The notes under the pieces are model-generated. The model ran no database searches and was not told the DNA's origin. It saw only the letters and a list, made by a program, of their open reading frames with translations. DNA of 64,000 nucleotides, from NCBI GenBank assembly GCA_905250025.1, contig CAJNOJ010000291.1, positions 1 through 64,000 on the forward strand. Reading direction: 5' to 3'. The DNA is from Adineta ricciae. Lineage: Eukaryota; Rotifera; Eurotatoria; Adinetida; Adinetidae. Each line of letters begins with the position of its first letter. The stretch's first letter is position 1. The position numbers were made by a program, and so were the translations under genes. Below, piece after piece: positions 10,612 through 20,974 of this stretch.

Positions 10612-13034
10612 ATGGCGAGACAACATTTGTTGATTTTCTTCGTCATTTTCTGTTTTGTATCGAACGATTTCATCAATGGATCACATTTTCGCGGTGGAAT
10701 CATTTCATGGCGTCCATTGAACAGTACACCATCGGGTAGTACAGCGAGAATTCTCCTTCATCAACGATATTTTTTTGATCGAATGGCAACTTATTTTAAT
10801 CCTTATCCATCTCGTTGTACGGAAGCATTTGTCACCGGTGAATCTCCAATTCCAGTCATTGGTACGATGGATTGTTTGGCAAATTGTCCAACTTCGACTT
10901 ATTCTCCAATTTCGATCGCCGTGAACACCACAGATTGTAACACACTTACAATTCTTTCATCATGGGGTGGTGAACGTTATGATCCCGTGATTTTACCGTT
11001 AACAACAGTAATTACAATTGGTTACACAGGAAATGCATGGTTAGGTGCTCTTTACAATGACACCAATGGTTGGTGGGCTGTTGTCAATCGATTAAATTTA
11101 GCTTTGAGACCTGATGGTTATATCAATAGTAGTCCAGTAACAACAACATTACCTGTTGTTTTATATTCAATCAATGTACAAATTGTTCATACTATTCAAA
11201 TGGCAGATAATGATGGAACGGATATTTTACAATGTCGCCGAGCCAATTCGAATTCATTGGGAAATTTTAATCAAGTCGATGAATGTGAAGGTATTTGTTA
11301 TGGTTTACCATCTGGAACAATTTTAACTGATCGAATTGTACATTATCTTTTATTTTACCAACAGCGAATATTTATTATGCATGTGCTGTTCAAATTGAAG
11401 ATTATTATAATTCTGCAGCAACAAATCCAATGAGTTCAGTTCCAATTCAATTTCTATTTTATGGATATATACCTTCTAATACTGCATGTTCACAACGTCC
11501 TCAAATCATTGGTGATCGGCCAAATAGAGGTAAAAGATTTATTCCTTTTGAATAAACATCGTCCAATTAATTATTTCTTTTTCAGCTTGTATTGGAGTAC
11601 CGATTGGTAATTGAAACTCATGAAATATTCTTCCTTTTCTGATCTATCTTGACTTTTCAGGTATTCAATTAAATGAAACTGTCATTGTTCAAACATATTG
11701 TCCTGGTCAAACCATTGTTGATTTTATCACAAGTTCTCCACTTGGAATGATGCATAGTCCAATCATACAAACAGGTGCTTGTAAGTTTCTTCACTTTTTT
11801 CTCTTCATTTAAAATATTAATTTCGAAATGTGATAGTTTTGTATACAATGACATTAACATGGACACCAATTGCAAATCAAGCTGGTCCTCAGGGATTTTG
11901 TGCTGGTGCTGTTGATAATAGTAATTTACAATCAGATCCATGGTGTATCACATATTTGGTTGATTATACATCACCAGATCTCATTCGTCCAACAGTTGTA
12001 CAAGGATCAGCAAGCCCTGTTGGAACAGTTTTTGCCAATCAATCAATGTTTTCAATTCAAGGTTTATTCCTTTTACATTAAGTTTTTATCTGGATATTCG
12101 ATTTTGTTTTTTAGCAACAAGTTTAGTTGGTCGTCCAACTCGTAATGGAACAAATGTTTGTTTTAACGATGCTGCAACGAATAACACAGTTTTCTGTTAT
12201 GATGCCGGTTATTCAGCAAATGTTATTTATACAGGATATACCATTGTTATCATCACTAATTATACATGGACACCCGGAGCATTTTATTATATTACAATGG
12301 ATAGTGGATTCGCAAGTGGAAGTGTCTTTTGTCGTAAGTTGTATCGAGAGAAATCGATTTTCTCACGTGAACTTGCAATTTGAAAAGATGCGGAATCAAC
12401 ACCGATTCGTGATAAAACATTTTGGACATTTAATATTTGGAATCCAGCAGTTTCATCGACAACGACAACAACAACAACACCATTTACAACTGCAACCGTC
12501 ACAACAAAGCCAACATCAACAACAAGTATCAACACTCTCGTAAGTTATATTTATCTAATTACATACAGATGTTCTTTGATCTATTCAATCGTAGTTGACA
12601 ACAACTGGAATTGTTATAACCACAACAATTCCGATGACAACCAATGCAACAACACCAACCACTACATCAACAACAACAGCTGGTAACGAGCCATTTCGTT
12701 CCTTCTAATCGATCCAATCTTTCTTTGTAGCTCCCACAACACCAGGTCCAACGATAAGCGCTGCGACAACTGAATCAACAGTCGCCATGGTTTATCCCCA
12801 AGATTTCGTAAGTGAAATTCTATTCGATATCTTCTATTTTTCAAACGAATTTCATAGGAAGATGCATGTAAACAAACAGTAGCGATCATGACAACTGTTT
12901 CGTTAGTTACATTTATGCCTATTCATGCTTTAATAATGTACGCTGCAATGAATAGATTTGCCAATCAATTTAATCCCGTGAAAATTGATGCGAAAACGAG
13001 ACACAAATTACGAATGAAACGAATTCGTCACTGA
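10612..13034 (+). pseudogene. Secreted/type I mucin-like membrane protein, nine exons, one-base frameshift (copy 1)
   Basis: Exons: 10612-11529, 11586-11606, 11661-11780, 11837-12061, 12115-12333, 12388-12539, 12595-12682, 12731-12807 and 12858-13034. All introns are 47-57 bases with GT-AG ends, and phases agree throughout exons 2-9. A signal peptide (LLIFFVIFCFVSNDFINGS) leads into SHFRGGIISWRP, a motif I recall from uncharacterised invertebrate ectodomain proteins. An N-glycan-rich Cys ectodomain follows, then a Thr-rich stalk (exons 6-8), a C-terminal TM and a basic tail ending RMKRIRH. About 665 residues would result if the frame were whole. At about 11329 this copy reads AACTGATCG where copy 2 reads AACTGGATCG. 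The lost G shifts frame and gives an early stop. It may be a real lesion or a base-call error. Function unknown. Confidence 0.75.
11586..11606 (+). other. 21-base microexon of the mucin-like gene
   Basis: Seven codons' worth of sequence (it completes an Ala, then CIGVPI) between two short introns with CAG acceptors and GTAATT/GTAAAA donors. It is present at the same place in copy 2 (25453-25473) with silent differences, which supports it as a real exon. Confidence 0.7.
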
Positions 13035-13298
13035 TGCAACACAACGAATGTTTATCGATTTGATTTGACTAATCGGACTTTCTATTTTAATTAAATATGA
13101 GACCGGATTCCATATGAATAAACTCAAAGTTAACATTTTTCATAAATAAAAACCTCGACTTTCAATATCTGACGGCATTTCATCACAGGTGATAAAGATT
13201 ATGATACACGATTATTTGAAAAGATTCGAAAGTATTAGTATTGATTGATATAAGAAAAAGAATCAAGACTAATATTGACACAAGAAATGAAAAGATCC
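13035..13298. other. Intergenic, no gene seen
   Basis: 3' flank of the mucin-like gene, with AATAAA-like A-rich stretches near 13147, and the upstream region of the DKNYY-repeat gene. Confidence 0.5.
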
Positions 13299-13307
13299 TA
13301 TAAAAAG
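13299..13307 (+). promoter_or_regulatory. TATA-like box upstream of the DKNYY-repeat gene
   Basis: TATAAAAAG lies 51 bases before the start codon at 13358. That spacing would give a short leader of about 20 bases. Position and match are good, but there is no direct evidence. Confidence 0.4.
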
Positions 13308-13357
13308 TACCTTCGTTGTCTTATTCGAAACATTAATTCAATTGTTTAATCCCAACG

Positions 13358-14224
13358 ATGCAACTCAACTATATTTGTCTGTTTGCGAGTGCGGCTTTTC
13401 TTCTATCATTCGTTGATTGTCAAGTGACCAATAGTACAGGAAAACCATTGGGAACCAATAAATGCAATGCAACATATTGGGAATACACAAAAGACGCTTA
13501 CGATGTTTATTATTTGGGTGAAAAGATCAGCGGAGCTCGTGCAGATTCGTTTCGAATTCTCAAAGATGGATATTCGAAAGATGCTTATGATGTGTTTTAT
13601 ATGGGCAAACAAGTCATTGGAGCACGTGCCGATTCTTTTCAATTGATCACTGATGGATATTCCAAAGATGCTTACACTGTTTATTTTGGAGATAAAAAGA
13701 TCGATGGTGCACGTGCAGATTCATTTCAATTATTACCAGATGGATATGCCAAAGATGCTTATAGCGTTTTTTATCTAAGAAAAAAACTCGAAGGTGTTCG
13801 AGTAGATTCGTTTAAATTCTTAACAGATGGTTATACAAAAGATGCGTATACGGTTTATTATATGAGAAAGAAAGTTGAAGATGCACGACCAGATTCTTTT
13901 CAATTTGTTGGTGAAAATTATTGGAAAGACACGTATTATGTTTATTATATGGGTGTGAAAATCAATGGAGTTCGAGCGGATTCATTTAAATTATTAACAG
14001 ATGGATATTTTCGAGATGCATATGATGTTTATTTTATGAGAAAGAAAATTGAAGGTGCACGAGCAGATTCGTTTCGAATCATTGGAAATGGTTATTCAAA
14101 AGATGCTTATAATGTTTATCTCAATGCCAAGAAAGTTGTTGGTGCACGTGCTGATTCATTTCAAATCGTTGGTAATGGCTTTGCCAAAGATTATCGAAAT
14201 ATCACTTGTATTGATCAACAATAG
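13358..14224 (+). CDS. Secreted protein of eight DKNYY-like repeats
   Basis: Single-exon, 288 residues. A clear signal peptide (ICLFASAAFLLSFVDC) and a short linker are followed by eight tandem 29-residue units. The consensus is close to KDAYxVYYxGKKIxGARADSF followed by xxLxDGYx. Pattern and length match the DKNYY repeat family (Pfam), which is known mainly from bacteria, where the repeat reads DKxxVYYxGKxIxGADxxSFxxL. The fifth unit (KVEDARPDSFQFVGENYW) is the most diverged. Two Cys residues flank the repeat block and could close it. The protein is predicted to leave the cell; its role is unknown. The lack of introns, beside genes full of them, and the bacterial family distribution make horizontal acquisition plausible, but this is inference. 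A TATA-like box lies 51 bases upstream. Confidence 0.85.
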   Translation: MQLNYICLFASAAFLLSFVDCQVTNSTGKPLGTNKCNATYWEYTKDAYDVYYLGEKISGARADSFRILKDGYSKDAYDVFYMGKQVIGARADSFQLITDGYSKDAYTVYFGDKKIDGARADSFQLLPDGYAKDAYSVFYLRKKLEGVRVDSFKFLTDGYTKDAYTVYYMRKKVEDARPDSFQFVGENYWKDTYYVYYMGVKINGVRADSFKLLTDGYFRDAYDVYFMRKKIEGARADSFRIIGNGYSKDAYNVYLNAKKVVGARADSFQIVGNGFAKDYRNITCIDQQ

Positions 14225-14741
14225 TTTTCTCAAAAGAAGATTTTCTCTGTGAAAATTTGATTTTTCTCTTTAATAAATATCAAAAAGGCGATTATTTTCA
14301 TTTAACCTGACGAACCATCGAATATATCAAAACATAATGTAACTTATCGCTGTTTTGCACCGTGAAAGTACCTTTAAAATGAAAGAAGAAAAGTAAATCG
14401 ATGACTTATAATTTACTTTGCTGATTTTTGTATATATTTTTTCTTTCTCTTTGCAATATTTATTCAATTAGTCAATGTTGATATTACTTTCTCTCTCTCT
14501 CTCCTGTCCTTTCGCTTTTTCCTCTACAAGTGAGAATGTATTGACGTCATTCGACTGTCGCATAATTATTTTTCTTCTTCCGTTCGTATGAGAAAGTCAC
14601 AAGTTCGTTGCGCTCAATAGAAGTGATAATTAACGAATGTTCTTTATTGTTTGTTTTGACTCGATTCTTTCGAATATTTGAAAATGAATGATAATGAAAT
14701 GTTTTCTTTTCTCATAGTCACTGATTTTCATTTGGAATAAA
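14225..14741. other. Intergenic with a CT-rich tract
   Basis: No gene. A short CTCTCTCTCTCTC tract at about 14490 and AT-rich sequence precede the glutamate receptor start. Confidence 0.5.
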
Positions 14742-17700
14742 ATGAGAAATTTGTCAATAATTGTATTCGTATTGTTTACGATTTGTTGGAAATCGAAAGT
14801 GGTGAAATCAACGTGGCCACAAACTTCTTCCAATTTGAAATTAATTGGTTTTTTTCCTGAAGAAATCACTGAAGAATCAGATGATGGATTATGGATCATT
14901 CATTGTCGTTCAATGTTTCATTCAGCTCTTGTTTTATCTCAAAAATATGAAATGAAATTTAATGGAGAATATTTAACATCTGAAGAAATCTTTACTGATA
15001 ATGAAATAATGTTTACATTTAATAAAACTTGTGAAAAAGTGTTAAAATCTAATATCATTGGATTTATTGGTCCATCGAGTTCTAATGAAGCTCGATATGT
15101 TTCATCATTTGCTCATCGATTAGGAATTGTTGATATTTCTTATTCATCAACAAGTTCAGATTTGTCGACAATCGACAGTGGAGCATTTTATCGAACATCT
15201 TCATCCGATGAAAATCTTGTTTTAGCTTTGCAAATTTTATTTGAACAATTTCAATGGAAATCTTGTTTAATAATTTATCAAAATGATGAATATGGTTATA
15301 ATGGAATGCATTTACTCAGTCAAAAACTAAGTGAAAAACAAATCAAAATCTTTGAAACGATTAAATTTGATATAAATCAACAAAATTTACAAATTGATTT
15401 AAAAAAAACACTTTCAAATAGTTTATCACGTCTTATTATCGTTTGGGCAAATATAAAATCAACGAAAAAGATTTTAAACAAAGCTTTAGATAAGAATCTT
15501 ATTGGACAAGATTTTCTTTGGATTTTAACAACAACTGTTTCATTAAAAGATTTCAATAAAGATCAAAAAGAAAAACTTATTGGAATTCTTTCAATTGAAC
15601 CTTTTCAAGAAAATGTCATTAATTCATCATTATTAAATCAAGCAATGAATATTTGGAAAACTTACGAACCAGAAACATTTCCAGAAGAAAAGAAAATTAG
15701 TATTTATGCATTAATGACATTTGATGCAACATGGTCATTGATTTTATCATTAAAAGAACTTTGTTCGAATAAATTGTTCTCATGTTTAGATTTTCTCGAT
15801 GTTTCTGATTGTTATAATCGACGATTTTTGAATTCTCAAAAGTATTATCAAACAATTCAATCAATAAAGTTTTTAGGAGTTTCAGGATATATACAATTTG
15901 TTAATGGAACACCTGATCGTTTCAATACAATGAATTATTTAATTAAAAATATTCAACCAATCAATTTAACTGAAAATGATGTTAATTATGTTCCTGTTTT
16001 ACAATGGAATAGCAATTCGATCAAATGGAATCAAATTAATGAAATTTTCTGGCCAAATCGATCGAAAAATATTCCAAAAGATCATAAATTAATCTACGGT
16101 AATCATTCAATTTTGAGAAATATTCAATTTCAATTGTATTTTCATAGGTCAAAAGATTCGAATTGGTATCATTGAATCTCCTCCATCGATAATATTGAAA
16201 AATTCCAAGAAAATTTATGAAAATATGAAAGATAATTATCAAAGAATCAATTTAGAAGATTTTGATGGATTTTATAAAGATTTTTTAATGTATTTAGAAG
16301 AAAAAATGGGTTTTATTCCAGAAATAATTTTAGCCAAACCTTCAATTCCATATGATAAATTAGTAAGTGAAGTTGCGAATGATTCATTTGATATTGTTAT
16401 GAGTAGTATTGATATAAATGCTAAAAGAAATCAAATTGTTGATTTTTCAAATGCAATTATGCCTGCGTCATATCGAATTGTTATAAGAAAATCTCAATTA
16501 AATTATTTTCATATATTTAAACCATTTCTTTGGGCTTTATGGTTACTTTTATTAATTATTATTCCATATACAAATATTTTAATTTGGATTATTGAAAAAA
16601 AAACTTTAAATAAACAAAATAAAGAATCTTTATTTGGAATTATGATTGTGATTAGTTATCCAATTTATAATTTATTTCGAACAAATTCTTTACATATAAA
16701 AACAAATGCTGGAAGATTTCTTTCTTCAATTTTATGGATTTTACAATTTATTTTATTAATTGTTCATACTGCTGGATTAATTTCATTTTTAATTCCATTA
16801 AATTCTAAAATAATTATTTCAGGAATTGATGATATTAAAAATGGAATTTTTCCTCGAAATCGAATTGGAATTCTTGTTGGTTCACAAATTGAAGAATATT
16901 ATTTAAATTCAATTTCTCATGGAAAAAAAGATTATTTTCCATTAAAAACACCTGATGAAGTTTATACAAAATTAATTAGCGGAGAAATTGATGCAAGTTT
17001 ATGGAGTAATATTTCAACTGCTTATCATATTAATAATTTATATTGTCAATTAATGACTGTTGGAGTCGAATTTAGTCATAGTTTTTATCAATTGCCGATG
17101 AAAAGAGGTTGGTTGTATACAGAAGATTTCAATTGGAATATTTTATCATTTATGGAATCAGAACAAATTGATCGAATATCAGCGAAATGGTTTGGAATAG
17201 GGGTGGCACATTTACTTTACTTTTAGAAAAAGTAACTAAGTAAAGTAACTAAAAAGTTACTTAGTTACTAGTAAATAAGTAACTTAACAGTTACTAGTTA
17301 CTAGTACCTTAGTAACTTTTTAGTTACGTAGTTACTTGTAACTTAGTAACTTATGAATTCTTGGGGATGCAATTACTCATAAACTAATAGTCGATAATTG
17401 CTTAATACCATGCAGGCTGTGAAATGACAAGCCACTACGAGACCTATAAGCCAGTTGGAACTAAATTACTCATAAGTTACTAGTTACTAGTAACTAAGTA
17501 ACTAAAGTAAAGTAACCTATAAAGTAATGAGTAATTGAGAACAAAAAGACTTAGAAGTTGCCAGTTTTTTATTAGTTTAGTACTTTGAGCGAAATGCAAT
17601 ATAAGTTACTAAGTTACTTGTAACTTGGTAACTTAAAAGTTACTTAGTTACTGGTAAATAAGTAACTTAAAAATTACTAGTTACTAGTAACTAAGTAACT

Positions 17701-17983
17701 CTTAAGTTACCGAGTTACTAGTAAAGTAAAGGTAAAGTGCCACCCCTAGTTTGGAAGAAAAAATTGTTCGAAAACGAATTTATTTAATAATGAGACGAAA
17801 AGTTTAGCGAAAACAACAATTACAAAGATTTTTATTACAATCGCTCTTGCATCGATTTTATCGATTTTTATTCATTTTTGGTCAAGTCGAAATCATTTCA
17901 TGAAATTTCTTATTCGAAATTATCAAAAAATTCATCTCAATTCACGTAAATTTATTCATTTTGAAAAATATTCCATGAAATGA
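14742..17983 (+). pseudogene. Ionotropic glutamate receptor, final exon interrupted by a MITE
   Basis: Ligand-gated channel subunit, modelled as join(14742..16098,16148..17197,17757..17983), 877 residues without the insert. It has a signal peptide, then an amino-terminal periplasmic-binding-like domain (about 25-450). A 49-base intron separates this from the ligand-binding half S1, which starts GQKIRIGIIESPP. Arg546 in AKRNQIVDFS aligns with the Arg that binds the ligand carboxylate. M1 is about 577-601, the pore loop about 615-635 and M3 about 643-668. M3 has HTAGLISFL in place of the usual SYTANLAAF. S2 lacks an obvious acidic ligand residue. M4 (about 825-844) lies beyond the insert. A 551-bp MITE after residue 802 gives IGVAHLLYF and a stop, so as written the product lacks M4. 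Confidence 0.85.
17198..17748. mobile_element. hAT-type MITE with 12-bp TIRs and 8-bp target duplication
   Basis: 551 bp. The ends are perfect inverted repeats TAGGGGTGGCAC / GTGCCACCCCTA, flanked by the 8-bp direct repeat GTTTGGAA (17190-17197 and 17749-17756). An 8-bp duplication and these termini are the marks of hAT transposition. There is no coding capacity, and the interior is mostly GTAACT/AGTTAC units. A right end with the same TIR occurs at 31783-31794. The autonomous partner is not identified here; the decayed hAT at 27301 is only a possible relative. Confidence 0.9.
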
Positions 17984-18002
17984 ATAAATTCTTTTATTTT
18001 AG

Positions 18003-18907
18003 CGATTGTGATCAATTCGACAACTACTCAATTTGTTCTTATTGATTTATCAACACGTTTAAATGAATTAGCATCTGCTATGTTAGAAGTTTTGTGTTCA
18101 TTGACAGAAGATTCAATAATCGAATTAGAAATGAATTCGAATTTGAATAAATTATCCAAAGAAAATCTCGTTTTATTTGTTAGTAGTGAATTTGCTTTGA
18201 CAATGAAAGAACAATTTGGAAAAATATTTATTCTTGAAAATGACAAAAGTAAAATTGATAATGAAAAACGATTTGGAAATGGAGAAGATTTGATTTATTC
18301 GTTAGCTGATGAAATTTATCGTTGTTATATGAAAGAATCAAAAGAATATCTTCAAAATGGTGATTTAATCAATGCAAAATTAAAAGAAGAAAAAGCCAAT
18401 GAAATTCATCATGAATTGAAAAAAATCTATAAATCAATTTCTTCTCTTCAAACACAAATTTCAATCTCAAATCCTCCTTTAACAAAACTCATTTGGATTA
18501 AATCAAAAATTCAAATAAATCATATTGAAATCGAAAAAATAGAAAATCATTTTTCCGAAGTTATTTCTTCTTTTTTAGTTTTTAACGATCCATTGATTTG
18601 TCATCAACGTATCCTTGACAATGAAATTCAGACAAAAATCTTTCTTATTATCGATTCAAATTATGACGAATCAATTATCAATGATTTTCAAAAACTTTCC
18701 AATGTCAAAATTGTGATTCGTTATGGACAAATCTCATCAGAAAATGAAACAATTATTGATAATTACGATGATTTATGTTTTCATTTGACTCATGAACTTC
18801 TCACTCATTATAATCAATTGGGTTCTTTCTACAGTAACAAACAAGATGCAAAAACCGCTAAAGACATGTATATCAAAGCACAATTACTTTGTCAAATGGA
18901 TTTTTGA
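18003..18907 (+). CDS. Bdelloid two-module hypothetical protein with TPR-like end
   Basis: An exon of about 300 residues that opens after a TTTTAG acceptor (18001-18002) and has no ATG at its start, so at least one exon lies upstream. It appears to hold two related modules. The first contains LVLFVSSEFA, then LADEIYRCYMKESKEYLQNGD. The second contains TKIFLIIDSN, then HYNQLGSFYSNKQDAKTA. Each has a beta-alpha unit followed by a helical TPR-like hairpin. I know this layout from large uncharacterised bdelloid families but cannot give a function. A 57-base intron (17946-18002) would join it in frame to the receptor tail just upstream, as HLNSP-IVINS, so it may be a C-terminal extension of the receptor or a separate gene. 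Confidence 0.5.
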
Positions 18908-18977
18908 GAGTGTTGATGTGACGATTTTGACTTGACATTTTTGTGAATTTTAAAAAACCAATTTTCTTTATTTTTAG

Positions 18978-19547
18978 ATGAAAACTATCAATGATATAAT
19001 CTTCGATAATTTCATTTATCGTCTTGCTCGGTTTTGGTTTTTTATTCTTTATGATATGACAGGTGCACATCTTGCCATATCTTTACCTCATGCACATCTC
19101 ATGTCATTTATTCATCCATTTTCAAGAACTATTGAATGTAAAGATCAAATAGAGACAAATCTCGATAAACGAATTACTTTATTTACTTATGAAGATAATA
19201 TTTATTGGTTAATTGAGAATTTTTATTTTCAAAATCGACCACAATTACAAAAAATTCTCATTTTTTGTTCATCAAATGAAGAACAAGATTATTGGACGAA
19301 ATGGACGGAAAGATATCGACATAAAATTCAAGAACCTTTTTTACATAATGAACTCGATATCAATTTGTTATTGTTCGGTCTTAAACATATTAAAACAGTT
19401 CAAAAACAATTTTTCAATGATCATGGAATTTTAAATCGAATTCAGGAAGATAAAAGACTAATTAAACACGCATTAGCCAATTATTTTCATCAAAGAGTAA
19501 TTGAAGAGGACGATAAAACCAAACAAAGTGAAGAAGCACAATCGTAA
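18978..19547 (+). CDS. Bdelloid module hypothetical protein, third related unit
   Basis: 189 residues from an ATG that directly follows a TTTATTTTTAG acceptor-like sequence, so this may be an internal exon. It contains ITLFTYEDNIYWL, then KILIFCSSNEEQDYWTKW. These resemble the beta strand and following segment of the modules in the preceding gene. The C-terminus is charged (EEDDKTKQSEEAQ). I found no donor in the preceding exon with a matching phase, so I list it separately. Function unknown. Confidence 0.45.
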   Translation: MKTINDIIFDNFIYRLARFWFFILYDMTGAHLAISLPHAHLMSFIHPFSRTIECKDQIETNLDKRITLFTYEDNIYWLIENFYFQNRPQLQKILIFCSSNEEQDYWTKWTERYRHKIQEPFLHNELDINLLLFGLKHIKTVQKQFFNDHGILNRIQEDKRLIKHALANYFHQRVIEEDDKTKQSEEAQS

Positions 19548-19931
19548 CACAATTTTTTTTTCTTTCAATATTGAATAAAAAATAAATAAAACAAAGAGTG
19601 TGAGGGTGAGAGTGAGGGTGTGTGAACAAATGTTCAATGGTCAGAAGTAGAAGTGATTTTTGAATAGTCCAACATTGACATGAACGAATTTTCAGTCAGG
19701 GAGGGTGGGTGGCAGTTGTTCTCAATCATATTCTCATCATCTCTAAAGTGTCAGATATACGGTGGAATCATCCATCTCTTTAAAAGAAGACTTATATTTA
19801 AATTTAGGCGGAAGCTTCAGAAATTTCACAAAGTTGATCACTGCTGATTTCGGATCAATATTAGCATTCATTAAATCAAATAGCCAGAACGAAACACTGA
19901 CAGTAATTGATTCTGAACAAGTGATTTTGGG
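19548..19931. other. Intergenic with GTGAGGG tract; 3' flank shared with 26222-26397
   Basis: Contains GTGTGAGGGTGAGAGTGAGG near 19598 and GGGAGGGTGGGTGG near 19699. From about 19760 it matches 26222 onward and forms the downstream flank of the short secreted gene. No coding content is supported. Confidence 0.5.
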
Positions 19932-20315
19932 TTACTGACAAAGTACAGGTTTGCTCTCCACCACAAGATGCTGAATTTTCCCAACTGCTGCGATGTATCC
20001 TGGGAATTGAGGAGGACAGTTTGCAGAATCTCCTTGTATTCAGTACTCCCACACGGATTTGTGGGAATGATCAATGAAACCAAAATATTTTTGAGATGTA
20101 CTTGAAATGAAAAAAAGACCACTTGTGCCCATCATCGTAGGTGTATGCCAGCCTCCGCTGTAAACACGATAGATATAGTCTACATTGAATCGACTTGTGT
20201 CATTTAAATCTATATCCTTCCATGAAAGGTACGGAACCATGCAATGTGCAGCTGATTGGAGACCCATCATCGTGACAAAAGCTAACAGTGAATAGCAAAA
20301 CCAAAAACGCCCCAT
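19932..20315 (-). pseudogene. Short secreted protein, copy A, with in-frame stop
   Basis: The start at 20315 gives a signal peptide (MGRFWFCYSLLAFVTMMG) and a small ectodomain with HCMVPYLSW and GGWHTPTMMG. Translation ends at TGA (20040-20042) after 91 residues. In copy B the same codon is CGA and the frame runs on to RIQGDSAN and a stop. Here the reading resumes to TAA at 19932-19934, 127 residues in total. I do not recognise the family. Copy B (26398-26663) has a different nonsense codon, so neither copy is whole. Confidence 0.5.
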
Positions 20316-20974
20316 GTTGTAACTATTGAATGCGCAAACAGCTGAAAATTCAGTGCACATATGCTTTTTATTTATCTTCAAAAGGCTTACAGTACTATTG
20401 CGAAAATTAGAAAACGAAGCGCATACACACCTGTTATTTAAAGTGGTATACTGATATCTCTCCATAAGAAGAAACTTGATAGTGAAACTTTTTTTTTGAT
20501 TGTATTCCTTTTCGCAGAAACCATCCTCTGCGAAGAGAATGCATATCATTGAGAATGAGAATATGAGTGACGGGAGGGTGTGGATGTTGTTTTCAATCAT
20601 ATTCTCATCCATACCCGCACCCTAAACTAACAAAAGTTTATCATTTAAATGTCTGATCACAAACTTCTATTTCTTTTATTGTTTATCATCCTCCTCTATG
20701 TAATATATGTTACTGTGAACTAGAATACGAACCGAAAACATCTCTTTTTTCAATCATTATCCATTAGTAAACTAACTACAAGCTTCATTGGTCAGTTTAG
20801 AAAATTTTCGTTGGCATCGGAGATCCTACTCAAGCTTCGGAATAAGTACTGACAGCAGCAACGACATATAGACCAATAAGTTAATAATCTTATCTATGGT
20901 GTTTGATTTCATTCACATTTTATGAAAAGTAGTGATTTTCAGTTTTCCAGAACAAGAAGAAAATATTTCGTTTT
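20316..20974. other. No gene supported; junction into the PDZ-gene 3' flank
   Basis: Holds GGGAGGGTG (20573) and CCCGCACCCTAAA (20614). From about 20628 it matches 51462 and 61533, the 3' flank of the PDZ scaffold gene. Confidence 0.5.

Noticed and set aside
16099-16242. Glutamate receptor N-terminal frame ending at 16175 and a separate gene from 16195
   Set aside because: A 49-base intron joins them in phase. The open frame past 16098 is intron read-through, and the second frame's apparent start is a TTG inside the ligand-binding domain.
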